Below, one piece after another: positions 43,126 to 53,652 of a stretch of DNA of 64,000 bases. Position numbers and translations under genes: made by a program. A model generated the notes under the pieces. The model worked only from the letters and a program-made list of their open reading frames with translations. It was not told where the DNA came from and did no database searches. The DNA comes from Aminobacterium colombiense DSM 12261 (GTDB taxonomy: Bacteria > Synergistota > Synergistia > Synergistales > Aminobacteriaceae): NCBI RefSeq assembly GCF_000025885.1, contig NC_014011.1, positions 558,001 through 622,000 of the forward strand, written 5' to 3'. The first letter of the stretch is position 1. Every line of letters starts with the position of its first letter.

Positions 43126-44030
43126 GGCTCTTTAGGGTGAAGGTGCCGGCTTCCAGCGCTAATCTGGGATCAGGTTTTGATACGTTGGGACTGGGATTGT
43201 CCCTGTATAACTTTTTTGATGTGCGAGCTTTTTTAAAAAAGGGGTCCTATGTTCTTGAAATAATAGGAGAAGGGAGCGGTGAACTCGGTAGAGAGAACAA
43301 CGCTCTTATCCAGAGTTATGAATTTGCCTGCAACAAATGGGGGATTGATCCCCCGGGTCTGGATTTGTGTTCTCTTAACGCCATTCCTATGGCTCGGGGG
43401 CTTGGCAGTTCCTCCACGGCCATTGTGGCAGGTGTTGCCATAGCAAACACATTACGGGAAAATTCCCTTCAAAAGGATGAACTTTTATCTCTTATGGTAG
43501 AGTTAGAGGGGCACCCTGATAATGTTGTTCCGTGCTGTATGGGAGGGATGGTTGTCAGTGGAGTGGATGGAGGAATTATCCGCTTTGTAAAAATGCCGCC
43601 TTTACCTGAGGACATGGTGGCTGTTGTCGCAGTGCCTGAAGTTCGGGTGAGTACTCAGAGTGCACGAGAAGCACTCCCGACGAAAGTTTTTTTGAAAGAT
43701 GCTGTTTATAATATAAGCCGAGCTGCTCTTCTTGCGGCTTCATGGAGTACAGGAAACTGGAGCAATCTTCCCTGGGCTATGGGTGATCGCCTCCATCAGC
43801 CCTTTAGGGCCCGCCTTTTTCCTGGGGGAGAAGAAATATTAAGGGAGCTTTCAAATGCACCAAATTGTTCGGGAGTGGCTATTAGCGGTTCTGGCCCGAG
43901 TATGATTGCTTTTGCCAGGGGATTGGCAGGAGATATTGCCAAACTTATGTGTTCGATTTTTTCTCGACATGGTATCCGGTCGCGCTTTTTCGTATTGAGG
44001 GAAGATCGCGAAGGCTTGAGCATCTTTTAG
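43122..44030 (+). CDS. thrB: homoserine kinase
   Basis: The protein is 302 aa, a GHMP kinase: VPASSANLGSGFDTLGL at the N-terminus, the ATP loop IPMARGLGSSSTAIVAG, and the C-terminal AISGSGPSMIAFA. It phosphorylates homoserine for ThrC. ATG 43122 overlaps the thrC stop by 4 bases, so the two are translationally coupled. Confidence 0.96.
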   Translation: MRLFRVKVPASSANLGSGFDTLGLGLSLYNFFDVRAFLKKGSYVLEIIGEGSGELGRENNALIQSYEFACNKWGIDPPGLDLCSLNAIPMARGLGSSSTAIVAGVAIANTLRENSLQKDELLSLMVELEGHPDNVVPCCMGGMVVSGVDGGIIRFVKMPPLPEDMVAVVAVPEVRVSTQSAREALPTKVFLKDAVYNISRAALLAASWSTGNWSNLPWAMGDRLHQPFRARLFPGGEEILRELSNAPNCSGVAISGSGPSMIAFARGLAGDIAKLMCSIFSRHGIRSRFFVLREDREGLSIF

Positions 44031-44062
44031 GCTGTTGACAATGAAGGGAGGGTATTTTTAAG

Positions 44063-44575
44063 ATGACGAAGAGAGACGAGAACAAGCCAAACAGGCAAGT
44101 TGTGAAAAATTTGGATGTGGCTAAGGTCGCTTTGCTTGGAGTACCAGACATCCCTGGCATAGCTGCTTCCCTTTTTGCAGCCCTTGCTGATGCGGATATT
44201 AAGGTTGAAATGATTGTACAGAGCGTAATGAGGGGGCAGGTGAACGATATAGCCTTCCTTGTGCAGAAAAGTGGAATTGAAGGGGCAATACGAGTTTGTC
44301 GTGCCGTTTCTATGGAAATTGGCGCTCAAGGTGTGACCTTTGACACTGAAATAGCCAAAGTATCGGTTTTCCCACAGGATTTTGACCCTAAAGTTCCATC
44401 AAGGGTTTTTTCAGCTCTAGCTCACAGAGAAATCAATATCGATATGATTTTGGCGACTGAGTGTTTTGTAACCTGCGTGGTAGCAGCATCTTATGTGGAT
44501 GACGCAGTAGAGGCGCTGGAGTGGGAGTTTAAAGAAGAGAAGAGCACCAGACAGAGGTCTTCTTCCAGTGACTGA
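44063..44575 (+). CDS. stand-alone ACT-domain protein resembling the aspartokinase regulatory half
   Basis: The protein is 170 aa with two ACT domains in tandem (about 20-95 and 100-160): VALLGVPDIPGIAASLFAALADADIKVEMIVQS, with a second repeat VPSRVFSALAHREINIDMIL. This is the pattern of the C-terminal regulatory domain of LysC, but no kinase domain is attached. It lies in the thr operon 32 bases after thrB and may bind threonine or lysine and act on a kinase encoded elsewhere. No aspartokinase is in this window. Confidence 0.82.
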   Translation: MTKRDENKPNRQVVKNLDVAKVALLGVPDIPGIAASLFAALADADIKVEMIVQSVMRGQVNDIAFLVQKSGIEGAIRVCRAVSMEIGAQGVTFDTEIAKVSVFPQDFDPKVPSRVFSALAHREINIDMILATECFVTCVVAASYVDDAVEALEWEFKEEKSTRQRSSSSD

Positions 44576-44594
44576 TATAAGGTAGAATAGCGAC

Positions 44595-44619
44595 GGTGTT
44601 TTTAACACCATATTTTTTT
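44595..44619 (+). terminator. intrinsic terminator of the thr operon
   Basis: GGTGTT (44595-44600), loop TTT, AACACC (44604-44609), then A-T-A and seven T. The stem is short but the T tract is good. Confidence 0.7.
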
Positions 44620-44636
44620 ATGGGTGGTGTAGCTTA

Positions 44637-45395
44637 ATGAAAAAAGGCCTGAGGCATGTGAGAGCTTGTGCTGTTATTGCCTTTCTTTTTATCTATGCAG
44701 GAGCCCTATGGGGAATAGAAGCTCATGTAACAGCTGATACCATGGTGTATCACTCCAGAACGGGGGATTTTACAGCCGAAGGCAATGTGCGAATTCAGAG
44801 GATGGAGTTAGAGATAACAGCACCAATGGGAGAAGGCAATTCCCAGACGGGACATGTAATTTTATCTGGGGGGGTTCACATCTTTGGAAAATGGGAGAAC
44901 GAACCTGTTGACCTTACGAGTGTCTTTTTAGAAGGACATCTTTCAAATGGAGGCAGATACTCCCTTCGGGAAAATGTTTCTGGATATTTGGGGGCACGCA
45001 TAATAGATGCCCAGGAATTGGAAGTCAGTGAAAGCAGTTTCATTGCGAAAAAAGTAAAAAAGTTTGAAGACACGAAACAAAAAATGTTCCTTTCCGCTTC
45101 TACTGTTAAAGGGAACATCTCTAACGGGGAAACCACTGACATACAGGCGTCAGGCGATGTGGTCATTGTTATTACAGAAACAGATGGGCAGAAGACACGT
45201 ATAACTGGCTCTAATGCGGTTTATTCTAAGGCCCAGGATAATATAAAAGTATGGGGGAATGCTCTTGCGGTACAGCCAGAACGAACCCTTAGAGCAGAAG
45301 AGATACTTTATTCCCCTCAATCAGGGAAAATATTGGCTTCTGGAAAACCACAAATAACAATTCAGATCCAGGATAAGGAAGGGAAAAAGCAATAA
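44637..45395 (+). CDS. lptA: LptA/OstA-like LPS transport protein
   Basis: The protein is 252 aa with an N-terminal signal peptide (hydrophobic 10-25). It then has repeated beta-strand units of the OstA/LptA fold: ITADTMVYHSRTGDFTAEGNV near the start, and ITGSNAVYSKAQDNIKVWG plus ILASGKPQ near the end. It bridges LPS between inner and outer membranes. The stop overlaps the lptB start, so the two are one unit. Its presence argues for an LPS-bearing diderm. It may combine LptA and LptC features. Confidence 0.87.
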   Translation: MKKGLRHVRACAVIAFLFIYAGALWGIEAHVTADTMVYHSRTGDFTAEGNVRIQRMELEITAPMGEGNSQTGHVILSGGVHIFGKWENEPVDLTSVFLEGHLSNGGRYSLRENVSGYLGARIIDAQELEVSESSFIAKKVKKFEDTKQKMFLSASTVKGNISNGETTDIQASGDVVIVITETDGQKTRITGSNAVYSKAQDNIKVWGNALAVQPERTLRAEEILYSPQSGKILASGKPQITIQIQDKEGKKQ

Positions 45396-46123
45396 TGGGC
45401 GCAAAGACGCTTAAAGCCAGAAAGGTTTGTAAGGCCTTTAAAGGGAGAACTGTAGTTTCATCAGTGGATCTTGATGTGCATATGGGTGAAATCGTAGGAC
45501 TTCTTGGTCCTAATGGCGCTGGTAAAACGACTACGTTTTATATGATAGTCGGGCTTATAAAGCCAGATTCGGGGCGCGTAATGATTGACTCAAAGGACAT
45601 TACCCCCTTTCCTATGTTTCGCCGAGCTCGGATAGGAGTAGGATACCTTCCTCAGGAGGCTTCTATCTTCAGGAACCTCACAGTAAAAGAAAATATTGAG
45701 ATCGTGCTGCAGGAGCTGGGAAAACCCCAAAAAGAAATAGAAACCATGGTCTCCCATATCCTGGAAGAATTAGGGCTAACATCTCTTGCTTCTATTCCTG
45801 GGTATGCGCTCAGCGGCGGCGAGCGAAGGCGGGTGGAAATAGCCCGGTGCCTTTCTATAATGCCAGATTTCCTCTTGTTAGATGAGCCTTTTAGCGGGAT
45901 TGATCCTATCGCAGTCTACGACATCCAGCAGATCATTCTGAGCCTTCGGGCAAAGGGATATGGAATATTACTCACAGATCATAATGTCCGCGATACTCTG
46001 GCCATTACAGACCGAACATATCTGATTCATCAGGGAGAGATTGTTATAGAAGGCTCTCCTGATGAGGTGGCTCAGAGCGAAGTGGCAAGAAAATTTTATT
46101 TAGGAGACAGATTTTCCTGGTAA
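45395..46123 (+). CDS. lptB: LPS export ABC transporter ATPase
   Basis: The protein is 242 aa. It has Walker A GPNGAGKTTTFYMIVG, the signature ALSGGERRRVEIAR, Walker B LLLDEPFSGIDPIA and the H-loop LLTDHNVRDTL, which is characteristic of LptB. It powers LPS extraction with LptFG (not seen here). The last 28 bases overlap the convergent hydrogenase-maturation protease gene. Confidence 0.95.
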   Translation: MGAKTLKARKVCKAFKGRTVVSSVDLDVHMGEIVGLLGPNGAGKTTTFYMIVGLIKPDSGRVMIDSKDITPFPMFRRARIGVGYLPQEASIFRNLTVKENIEIVLQELGKPQKEIETMVSHILEELGLTSLASIPGYALSGGERRRVEIARCLSIMPDFLLLDEPFSGIDPIAVYDIQQIILSLRAKGYGILLTDHNVRDTLAITDRTYLIHQGEIVIEGSPDEVAQSEVARKFYLGDRFSW

Positions 46124-46572
46124 AGCAAAGGAATTTTTTCAAAATGCTGTTTTTCAAGTATGAGAATCAGTTTTTCAGCAGCGTCCTTAACCTTCTGGGA
46201 CAAAGATTCACCCAGGTTCTGGCTGAAAGGCTGTATGCCAATATAGATAATTGTAATTTTCTGAGCGATATCTTCAAGAAGCATCCCTAATGGGAGGCCG
46301 TGAGTACTAAAAGAAACGTTCTCCACCATATGGAGTGGAATACGACGGACAGATCCCGGCGGAAGATTCATATCTGCAGCGTCAACGATCAAAAGCAGAT
46401 TTGGGAGGTTCCGTTTTAATGGGGCAATATAATTTTCAGGTATAGTTTCGCAGTCTATGGCAGTGATCGGATGTAGAGCCCTTTTTTTATGCAGCTCTTT
46501 TGCGATAAAGGGTCCCACGCCATCATCGCCGAAAAGTGGGTTGCCAATACCCCAAAGTGTTATAGTACCCAA
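46096..46572 (-). CDS. hydrogenase maturation protease
   Basis: The protein is 158 aa of the HycI/HyaD family: LWGIGNPLFGDDGVGPFI at the N-terminus with the metal-binding Glu/Asp region, IVDAADMN, and the His in STHGLPLG. It removes the C-terminal peptide from the large subunit of a [NiFe] hydrogenase after metal insertion. No hydrogenase gene is in this window, so its target lies elsewhere. The gene is convergent with lptB and divergent from murJ. Confidence 0.87.
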   Translation of the reverse strand: MGTITLWGIGNPLFGDDGVGPFIAKELHKKRALHPITAIDCETIPENYIAPLKRNLPNLLLIVDAADMNLPPGSVRRIPLHMVENVSFSTHGLPLGMLLEDIAQKITIIYIGIQPFSQNLGESLSQKVKDAAEKLILILEKQHFEKIPLLYQENLSPK

Positions 46573-46614
46573 AGAAGCACCTCATTTCTCTTATTATTTC
46601 AGGAGGCGTATTAT

Positions 46615-48171
46615 ATGTCCTCTCGTGTTTCCCGAATGGTTCGCCATGCCCTGGTCATGATGGTTGGTACATTTGCTAGCAGAATTCTAGGACTAGCCCG
46701 AGAAATAGTAACGGCGGCACTTTTTGGAGCGTCAAGCCAGCTTGATGCTTTCTATGTTGCCTATACCCTTGCCAACCTTTCACGGCAAATGCTGGCAGAG
46801 GGAGCCCTGTCCGCGGCTTTTGTCCCTGTATTTTCTCAATCCCTGGTTCAAAGAGGGAAAGAAAAGGCATCTCACTTGGCAAGACAGGCTTTATGGATTC
46901 TCCTTGTAGCTGGAACAGCTGTCGTTTTCGCGGGCGTTATCCTGTCACCATTTCTTGTTAAAATTATGGCGCCAGGTTTTGACTCTGTCAAAGCTTCACT
47001 TGCAATTTCCATGACGCAATGGATGTTCCCTTTTTTAATTCTGGTGTCTTTGGCGGCATTGGCCATGGGTGTTCTAAATAGTCTTGATTCATTCTTTGTA
47101 CCGGCCATTGCTCCTGCCCTGAGCAATGTGGTATATCTTCTGATTCTCTTTTTCGCTGCGTCGCGGCTAGGAATATGGACCCTCATTATAGCTGTTTTAG
47201 CAGGAGGGGTCTGTCAGATGGTGCTTCAATGGGTTTGGAGCGCCTGGAATGGAGTTCTGCTATTACCGGAAAAACCGAATTCAAGAGATCCTGAATTACG
47301 GAAAATGATGAAACTTTTTTTCCCTTATGCAGCTGGTCTCTCATTGAATCAGATTAATCCTGTCATCAGCCGCGTATTAGGTTCTTTTCTCCAGGATGGC
47401 GCTATTTCTGTGCTGAATTATGCTAACAGAGTGATACAGCTTCCTCTGGGGCTTTTTGTCATTGCCATCTCCCAGGCAGTCCTTCCTGAACTTTCCCGCT
47501 GCGCAGTTGGAGATGAAAAGGAATTTCGAGAAACAATGCGAGATGCGGTAAGATTTGCCCTTTTTGTTATTCTTCCAGTGACAATAGGTCTTGTGCTGGT
47601 TTCTGATGAAGTAGTTAACCTGTTATTTTATCGAGGGGCTTTTAATGCGTGGGCATGGCACGCTACTGGTATAGCTCTGGCCATGTATGCCTGGGGGCTC
47701 CCGGGAATGGCCTGTACGACAGTTTTTCTTCGGGGGCTCTATGCTCAAAGCAACCCAAGATCGGCGTTGCTCGTGACTCTCTCAAGCGTGGTATCCAACG
47801 TTGTATTCTGTTTGCTTCTTGTCAAACCTATGGGCTTTGCTGGACTTGCTCTTGCCACTTCCCTGGGGTTCACTTTCTCATCATTTGCAGGAGGGTATCT
47901 TCTTGCCCGAAGCATTAATCACCCTCTTGACATTTTAGGCGTAAAATGGACCCTTCGTATTTCCATAGTTTTAGGCGCTATGGCTTTTACAGTGTGGAAG
48001 TTTAAATCTCTATGTCCTTATCCAGTAGATGCAGGGTTGCTTTTAAGATGCGGCTGGCTCTTCATAGTCATGCTTCTGGGGGCTTTGATATATATGGGAG
48101 GGACACTGGCCTTTCATTTTCATGAGTGGCAATGGCTTAGAGGTGCTCTTAAGCGAAGGGATAAAGAATAG
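46615..48171 (+). CDS. murJ: lipid II flippase MurJ
   Basis: The protein is 518 aa from ATG 46615 (AGGAGG 7-8 bases upstream; the longer frame from 46489 runs into the neighbour gene). It has about 14 membrane helices of the MOP/MVF fold, with the N-terminal SRILGLAREIVTAALFGAS and ANLSRQMLAEGALSAAFVPVF signatures. It flips lipid II across the inner membrane for peptidoglycan synthesis. Confidence 0.95.
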   Translation: MSSRVSRMVRHALVMMVGTFASRILGLAREIVTAALFGASSQLDAFYVAYTLANLSRQMLAEGALSAAFVPVFSQSLVQRGKEKASHLARQALWILLVAGTAVVFAGVILSPFLVKIMAPGFDSVKASLAISMTQWMFPFLILVSLAALAMGVLNSLDSFFVPAIAPALSNVVYLLILFFAASRLGIWTLIIAVLAGGVCQMVLQWVWSAWNGVLLLPEKPNSRDPELRKMMKLFFPYAAGLSLNQINPVISRVLGSFLQDGAISVLNYANRVIQLPLGLFVIAISQAVLPELSRCAVGDEKEFRETMRDAVRFALFVILPVTIGLVLVSDEVVNLLFYRGAFNAWAWHATGIALAMYAWGLPGMACTTVFLRGLYAQSNPRSALLVTLSSVVSNVVFCLLLVKPMGFAGLALATSLGFTFSSFAGGYLLARSINHPLDILGVKWTLRISIVLGAMAFTVWKFKSLCPYPVDAGLLLRCGWLFIVMLLGALIYMGGTLAFHFHEWQWLRGALKRRDKE

Positions 48172-48190
48172 ATTAAGGAAGGAGAACATA

Positions 48191-48733
48191 ATGACAAGGA
48201 ATAAAATGAAACTGGTTTTGCTGGTTTCAATCCTGTTAATGGGGCTGACTGGAACTTTGGGGTGGGCTTCTAACTCTCTGCAAGGGAAGATTGACGAGCG
48301 AACAACTGTTATATGGATTGAAGGAACAGCGTTGGGAGATATGGTTATTGGGTCTCGTGCCCAGGCGGCATTTGTATATGTAGATGGCACCCTTTCCCAT
48401 GCTGTTGCCTCAGATCCCAATGCACCGGAATGGCTGAAATGGCATTCAAACCATTATTCAGATAAAAAACTAAAGAACAGGGCGCTCTTTATCATGCGAT
48501 ACAAAGCCATAAAACGATGGTCTTTTTCTCCAGAAATGATTCGAATCGGTGAGTATAAAGTAACTGACGACGATATACTCACGAGCAAAGATTTCATGGC
48601 CGTTGGCGAGCTCCCCCCTGATAGTACGGGGACCTTGGCTTTTTCCGTGCCTGCAAAATATGTTCCCAAGGGCCGGAATATTCTTATTTCATTGGGTGAT
48701 TTTTCTGGAGAGCTGAATGTTCCAAAGAGGTGA
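48191..48733 (+). CDS. secreted protein of unknown function
   Basis: The protein is 180 aa from ATG 48191 (GGAAGGAG 6-7 bases upstream). A signal peptide comes first (basic MTRNKMK, hydrophobic core, cleavage near GWAS). The mature part of about 155 residues is beta-rich with TVIWIEGTALGDMVIG and ends in ILISLGDFSGELNV. I know no family for it. It sits 19 bases after murJ and 6 before tsaD, in the same direction. Confidence 0.7.
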   Translation: MTRNKMKLVLLVSILLMGLTGTLGWASNSLQGKIDERTTVIWIEGTALGDMVIGSRAQAAFVYVDGTLSHAVASDPNAPEWLKWHSNHYSDKKLKNRALFIMRYKAIKRWSFSPEMIRIGEYKVTDDDILTSKDFMAVGELPPDSTGTLAFSVPAKYVPKGRNILISLGDFSGELNVPKR

Positions 48734-48739
48734 CAATGA

Positions 48740-49753
48740 GTGGAAAGACGATTTTTAACATTAGGGATAGAGAGCAGCTGCGATGATACGGCTGTTTCAA
48801 TACTAGATGGACAAAGGGATGTTAAGGCTGATTTGATATCAAGCCAGATTAAGGATCATGCTCCCTTCGGCGGTGTAGTTCCGGAATTTGCTTCGAGAAA
48901 ACATCTTGAGGCGATTCTTCCCTTGGTCGACAGAGCGTTGGAAAATGCGGGAGTTAGCGATCCTGCCCAGGAGCTGTCACTAATTGGAGTAACTGCCGGG
49001 CCAGGGCTTATGGGATCTCTTCTTGTAGGGGTTATGACAGCCAAAGCTCTTGCTCAGACATGGCATCTTCCCATATTGGGCGTTAATCATCTTGAAGGGC
49101 ACCTTTTTGCGAATGTAGTTGCTTCTCCTGATCTGGAACCCCCTTTCATCTGTCTTATTGTTTCTGGCGGGCATACAGAAATAATTTTAGCAGAGGATTT
49201 TGGGAACTACAGTCTCTTGGGAGCTACGCGAGATGATGCTGCTGGAGAAGCTTATGATAAAGTAGCCAAACTATTGGGCCTTGGTTATCCTGGAGGCCCT
49301 ATTATCGATTCTCTTGCCCATAAGGGAAATAGCGAAGCCTTTTCCTTTCCCGTTCCTTTAAGATCAAGTGACGAGATTGCCTTTAGTTTCAGCGGCTTAA
49401 AGACAGCGGTACTATGGGCGGTAAAAGATTTGAAAGAAAAAAGTGTTGATCTTCCTATCGCTGATCTTTGCGCTTCTTTTCAGAAAGCGGCAGTGGAGGC
49501 TTTGATGACGAAAGTGGAACGAGCCGTCGAAGTGACGGGCATACGAAAAGTTGCTATATCAGGGGGAGTAGCTGCCAATCGAGGATTACGAAACGCTTTA
49601 CAGAGAAAGAAAGACTGGAATGTGTTTATTCCACCAGCAATAAGGTGTACGGACAATGGGGTAATGATAGCAGCTGCTGCATATAACGGGTATAAAAGAG
49701 GCCTTATTTCCGACCTTTTTTTAACCCCCAATCCTTCATGGCCGCTGGTTTAG
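48740..49753 (+). CDS. tsaD: tRNA threonylcarbamoyladenosine transferase TsaD
   Basis: The protein is 337 aa from GTG 48740 (AGAGGTG 7 bases upstream). It has an ASKHA fold: LGIESSCDDTAVSI, the metal-binding HLEGHLFAN, the signature VSGGHTEII and ISGGVAANRGLR. With TsaB/E and TsaC it installs t6A37 in ANN-reading tRNAs. It is probably transcribed with murJ and the secreted protein. Confidence 0.96.
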   Translation: MERRFLTLGIESSCDDTAVSILDGQRDVKADLISSQIKDHAPFGGVVPEFASRKHLEAILPLVDRALENAGVSDPAQELSLIGVTAGPGLMGSLLVGVMTAKALAQTWHLPILGVNHLEGHLFANVVASPDLEPPFICLIVSGGHTEIILAEDFGNYSLLGATRDDAAGEAYDKVAKLLGLGYPGGPIIDSLAHKGNSEAFSFPVPLRSSDEIAFSFSGLKTAVLWAVKDLKEKSVDLPIADLCASFQKAAVEALMTKVERAVEVTGIRKVAISGGVAANRGLRNALQRKKDWNVFIPPAIRCTDNGVMIAAAAYNGYKRGLISDLFLTPNPSWPLV

Positions 49754-49848
49754 CGCTTATTAAAATTAAAAAAGTAAGAAAAAGATAGAAATTAAGAGTT
49801 AATAGGATAATATCATGAATAAACATGGCTAAACGCTTCTAGTTATCC

Positions 49849-49877
49849 TTGAGATTCAAAAGTAGGGCAATTAATAT
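49849..49877 (+). promoter_or_regulatory. groESL promoter
   Basis: TTGAGA (49849-49854), 17 bases, TAATAT (49872-49877). The CIRCE element begins 13 bases downstream, overlapping the expected start site. Confidence 0.75.
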
Positions 49878-49890
49878 CTAAGCCGTTCGG

Positions 49891-49917
49891 TTAGCACTCA
49901 ATGACAAGGAGTGCTAA
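49891..49917 (+). promoter_or_regulatory. CIRCE operator for HrcA
   Basis: TTAGCACTC (49891-49899), 9 bases, GAGTGCTAA (49909-49917): an exact match to the CIRCE consensus. HrcA bound here represses groESL until heat or misfolded protein titrates GroEL. hrcA itself is not in this window. Confidence 0.97.
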
Positions 49918-49956
49918 TATACGAGACAGGATATTATTATAGGGAGGGATTTTCGA

Positions 49957-50247
49957 ATGAATTTAAAACCGCTTGGTGATCGTCTCGTGGTGAAGGTCAT
50001 CAATCAGGAGGAAAAGACAAGGGGAGGAATTGTTCTTCCAGACACTGCAAAAGAGAAACCTCAAGAGGGAGAAGTTGTAGCAGTTGGCACAGGAAAAGTT
50101 TTAGAAAACGGCCAGAAGCTTCCTCTTGAAGTTAAGGTTGGCGACCGCATCATTTTCAGCAAATATGCTGGAACTGAAGTGAAGCTTGACGGAGACGAAT
50201 ACATCATCTTCAGCGAACGCGATGTGCTTGCGATTGTTGAAAAGTAA
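49957..50247 (+). CDS. groES: co-chaperonin GroES
   Basis: The protein is 96 aa: [15 protein letters not shown], the mobile loop [20 protein letters not shown] and the C-terminal [14 protein letters not shown]. It caps GroEL. Start ATG follows AGGGAGGG. First gene of the CIRCE-controlled pair. Confidence 0.98.
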   Translation: MNLKPLGDRLVVKVINQEEKTRGGIVLPDTAKEKPQEGEVVAVGTGKVLENGQKLPLEVKVGDRIIFSKYAGTEVKLDGDEYIIFSERDVLAIVEK

Positions 50248-50269
50248 GAGACGAGAATTAGATCTTTAA

Positions 50270-51922
<1,653 letters not shown>

Positions 51923-51940
51923 AATTTGTTATAAAGATGG

Positions 51941-51970
51941 AAGCCCCCACTTTGTGGGGGCTTTTTCTTT
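51941..51970 (+). terminator. intrinsic terminator after groEL
   Basis: AAGCCCCCAC (51941-51950), loop TTT, GTGGGGGCTT (51954-51963), then a T tract. Confidence 0.92.
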
Positions 51971-52050
51971 TACACTTCTTCCCTTTCTGGTAATATAATT
52001 CATATAACGTATTTACCTTGAGAATTTAGTTCTTTTTCGGAGGAATGCAA

Positions 52051-53583
52051 ATGGATAATATCATAATTCTGGACTGTGGCTCTCAGTTCACTCAATTGAT
52101 TGCCAGGAGGATCAGGGAACTGAAAGTACATAGCGAAATTATCCCTTGGGATGTATGCATAGATGATATTCGCCAACGCAAGCCACGTGGCATTATCATA
52201 TCTGGCGGGCCCCAGAGTGTCATGGACGAAGATAGTCCAACGGTTCCTATGGAGCTTTTTGAATTTGGAGTCCCCATATTAGGGGTTTGCTATGGAATGC
52301 AGCTGATTGCGAAACTTTTCGGTGGGCAGATCGAGTCTGGTTCGAGCCGAGAGTATGGCAGGACCGCCATCTCATTGAAAGATTTAAATTCTTTGCTCTT
52401 CAAAAGTGCTCCTGGAACTTTTGAGGTGTGGATGAGCCATGGAGACCATATTGCTAAACTTCCTGATGGAGCACTGCTTTTGGCAGAAACAGATGGCGGC
52501 GTTCCTGCAGCCTTTGCTATAGAAGAAAAGGGCATTTGGGGACTGCAATTCCACCCAGAAGTAGCACATACACAAAACGGGATCACGATCCTGTCCAATT
52601 TCCTTTTTAACATTTGTGGCTGCACTGGCGATTGGGATCTTGGAAGCTGGATCGATATGATGGTAAAAGATGTACAGCAGAAGACAGAAAACGCCAGGGT
52701 CATATGCGGTCTTTCAGGGGGTGTTGATTCTACTGTTGCAGCTGTCCTTACATCAAAGGCTATTGGCGATCGCCTTGAATGTATCTTCGTGAACAATGGA
52801 TTGTTAAGACATCGTGAGGCGGAGCGGGTTCTTGAAAAGTACAAACAGCTTGATCTAAATGTACACTATGTGGATGCCAGTAACCGTTTTCTTGACGCAT
52901 TAAAAGGAGTTATTGATCCAGAACAAAAGAGAAAGATTATTGGTGAAACATTTATACGAGTGTTTGAGGCAGAGGCAGCCAAAATACACAATGCAGAATG
53001 GTTGCTTCAAGGCACTCTCTATCCTGATGTCATAGAAAGCGGGCACAAAGGGAAAGGGGCCTCAGTCATTAAAAGCCACCATAATGTTGGTGGTTTGCCG
53101 GAAGATATGAAATTAAAAGTACTTGAGCCCTTAAGGGATCTATTCAAAGACGAAGTTCGAACCATAGGTGCGTTGCTTGGCGTTCCGGAAGAAATTGTAA
53201 ACAGACAGCCCTTTCCAGGGCCAGGTCTAGCTGTTCGTTGCCTTGGCGAGATTTCTCGGGACCGTCTTGATACATTAAGGGCGGCAGATGAAATATTCAG
53301 GGAGGAATTTTCAAAAAGCGAGACATACTTTACAGTTTGGCAGTCCTTCTGCGTCCTTTTGCCAATAAAGACCGTTGGAGTAATGGGAGATTCAAGAACA
53401 TACGCAGAAGTTGTCGCCCTTAGGGCAGTGGAATCAAGTGATGGAATGACGGCTGATTGGGTTCGAGTTCCGTATGATGTTCTCGATAGGACAGCAAGAC
53501 GTATTTGTAATTCTATCAAAGGCATTAATCGAGTTGTGCTAGATGTTACCAGCAAGCCGCCCTCTACAATAGAGTGGGAATAA
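52051..53583 (+). CDS. guaA: GMP synthase (glutamine-hydrolysing)
   Basis: The protein is 510 aa from ATG 52051 (CGGAGGA 6 bases upstream; ATG 52045 is too close). It has a class I glutamine amidotransferase domain (ISGGPQSV, nucleophile Cys in GVCYGMQL, FHPEVAHT), then an ATP-pyrophosphatase domain (CGLSGGVDSTVAA) and a C-terminal dimerisation domain (QPFPGPGLAVR...KPPSTIEWE). It converts XMP to GMP. I saw no guanine riboswitch ahead of it. Confidence 0.97.
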   Translation: MDNIIILDCGSQFTQLIARRIRELKVHSEIIPWDVCIDDIRQRKPRGIIISGGPQSVMDEDSPTVPMELFEFGVPILGVCYGMQLIAKLFGGQIESGSSREYGRTAISLKDLNSLLFKSAPGTFEVWMSHGDHIAKLPDGALLLAETDGGVPAAFAIEEKGIWGLQFHPEVAHTQNGITILSNFLFNICGCTGDWDLGSWIDMMVKDVQQKTENARVICGLSGGVDSTVAAVLTSKAIGDRLECIFVNNGLLRHREAERVLEKYKQLDLNVHYVDASNRFLDALKGVIDPEQKRKIIGETFIRVFEAEAAKIHNAEWLLQGTLYPDVIESGHKGKGASVIKSHHNVGGLPEDMKLKVLEPLRDLFKDEVRTIGALLGVPEEIVNRQPFPGPGLAVRCLGEISRDRLDTLRAADEIFREEFSKSETYFTVWQSFCVLLPIKTVGVMGDSRTYAEVVALRAVESSDGMTADWVRVPYDVLDRTARRICNSIKGINRVVLDVTSKPPSTIEWE

Positions 53584-53603
53584 AGAGTAATAGATTTGCA
53601 CGG

Positions 53604-53632
53604 AAAGGCGCAGCCGTATGACTGCGTCTTTT
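53604..53632 (+). terminator. intrinsic terminator after guaA
   Basis: GGCGCAG (53607-53613), an 8-base loop and CTGCGTC (53622-53628) with one G-U pair, then TTTT. It lies inside the longest possible frame of the next gene, which argues for a start after it. Confidence 0.75.
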
Positions 53633-53652
53633 CTGTAAAAAAACTGAAATGG

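Noticed and set aside
51971-52050. Possible guanine riboswitch before guaA
   Set aside because: The leader between the groEL terminator and guaA is only about 80 bases and lacks the three-helix purine-aptamer pattern.
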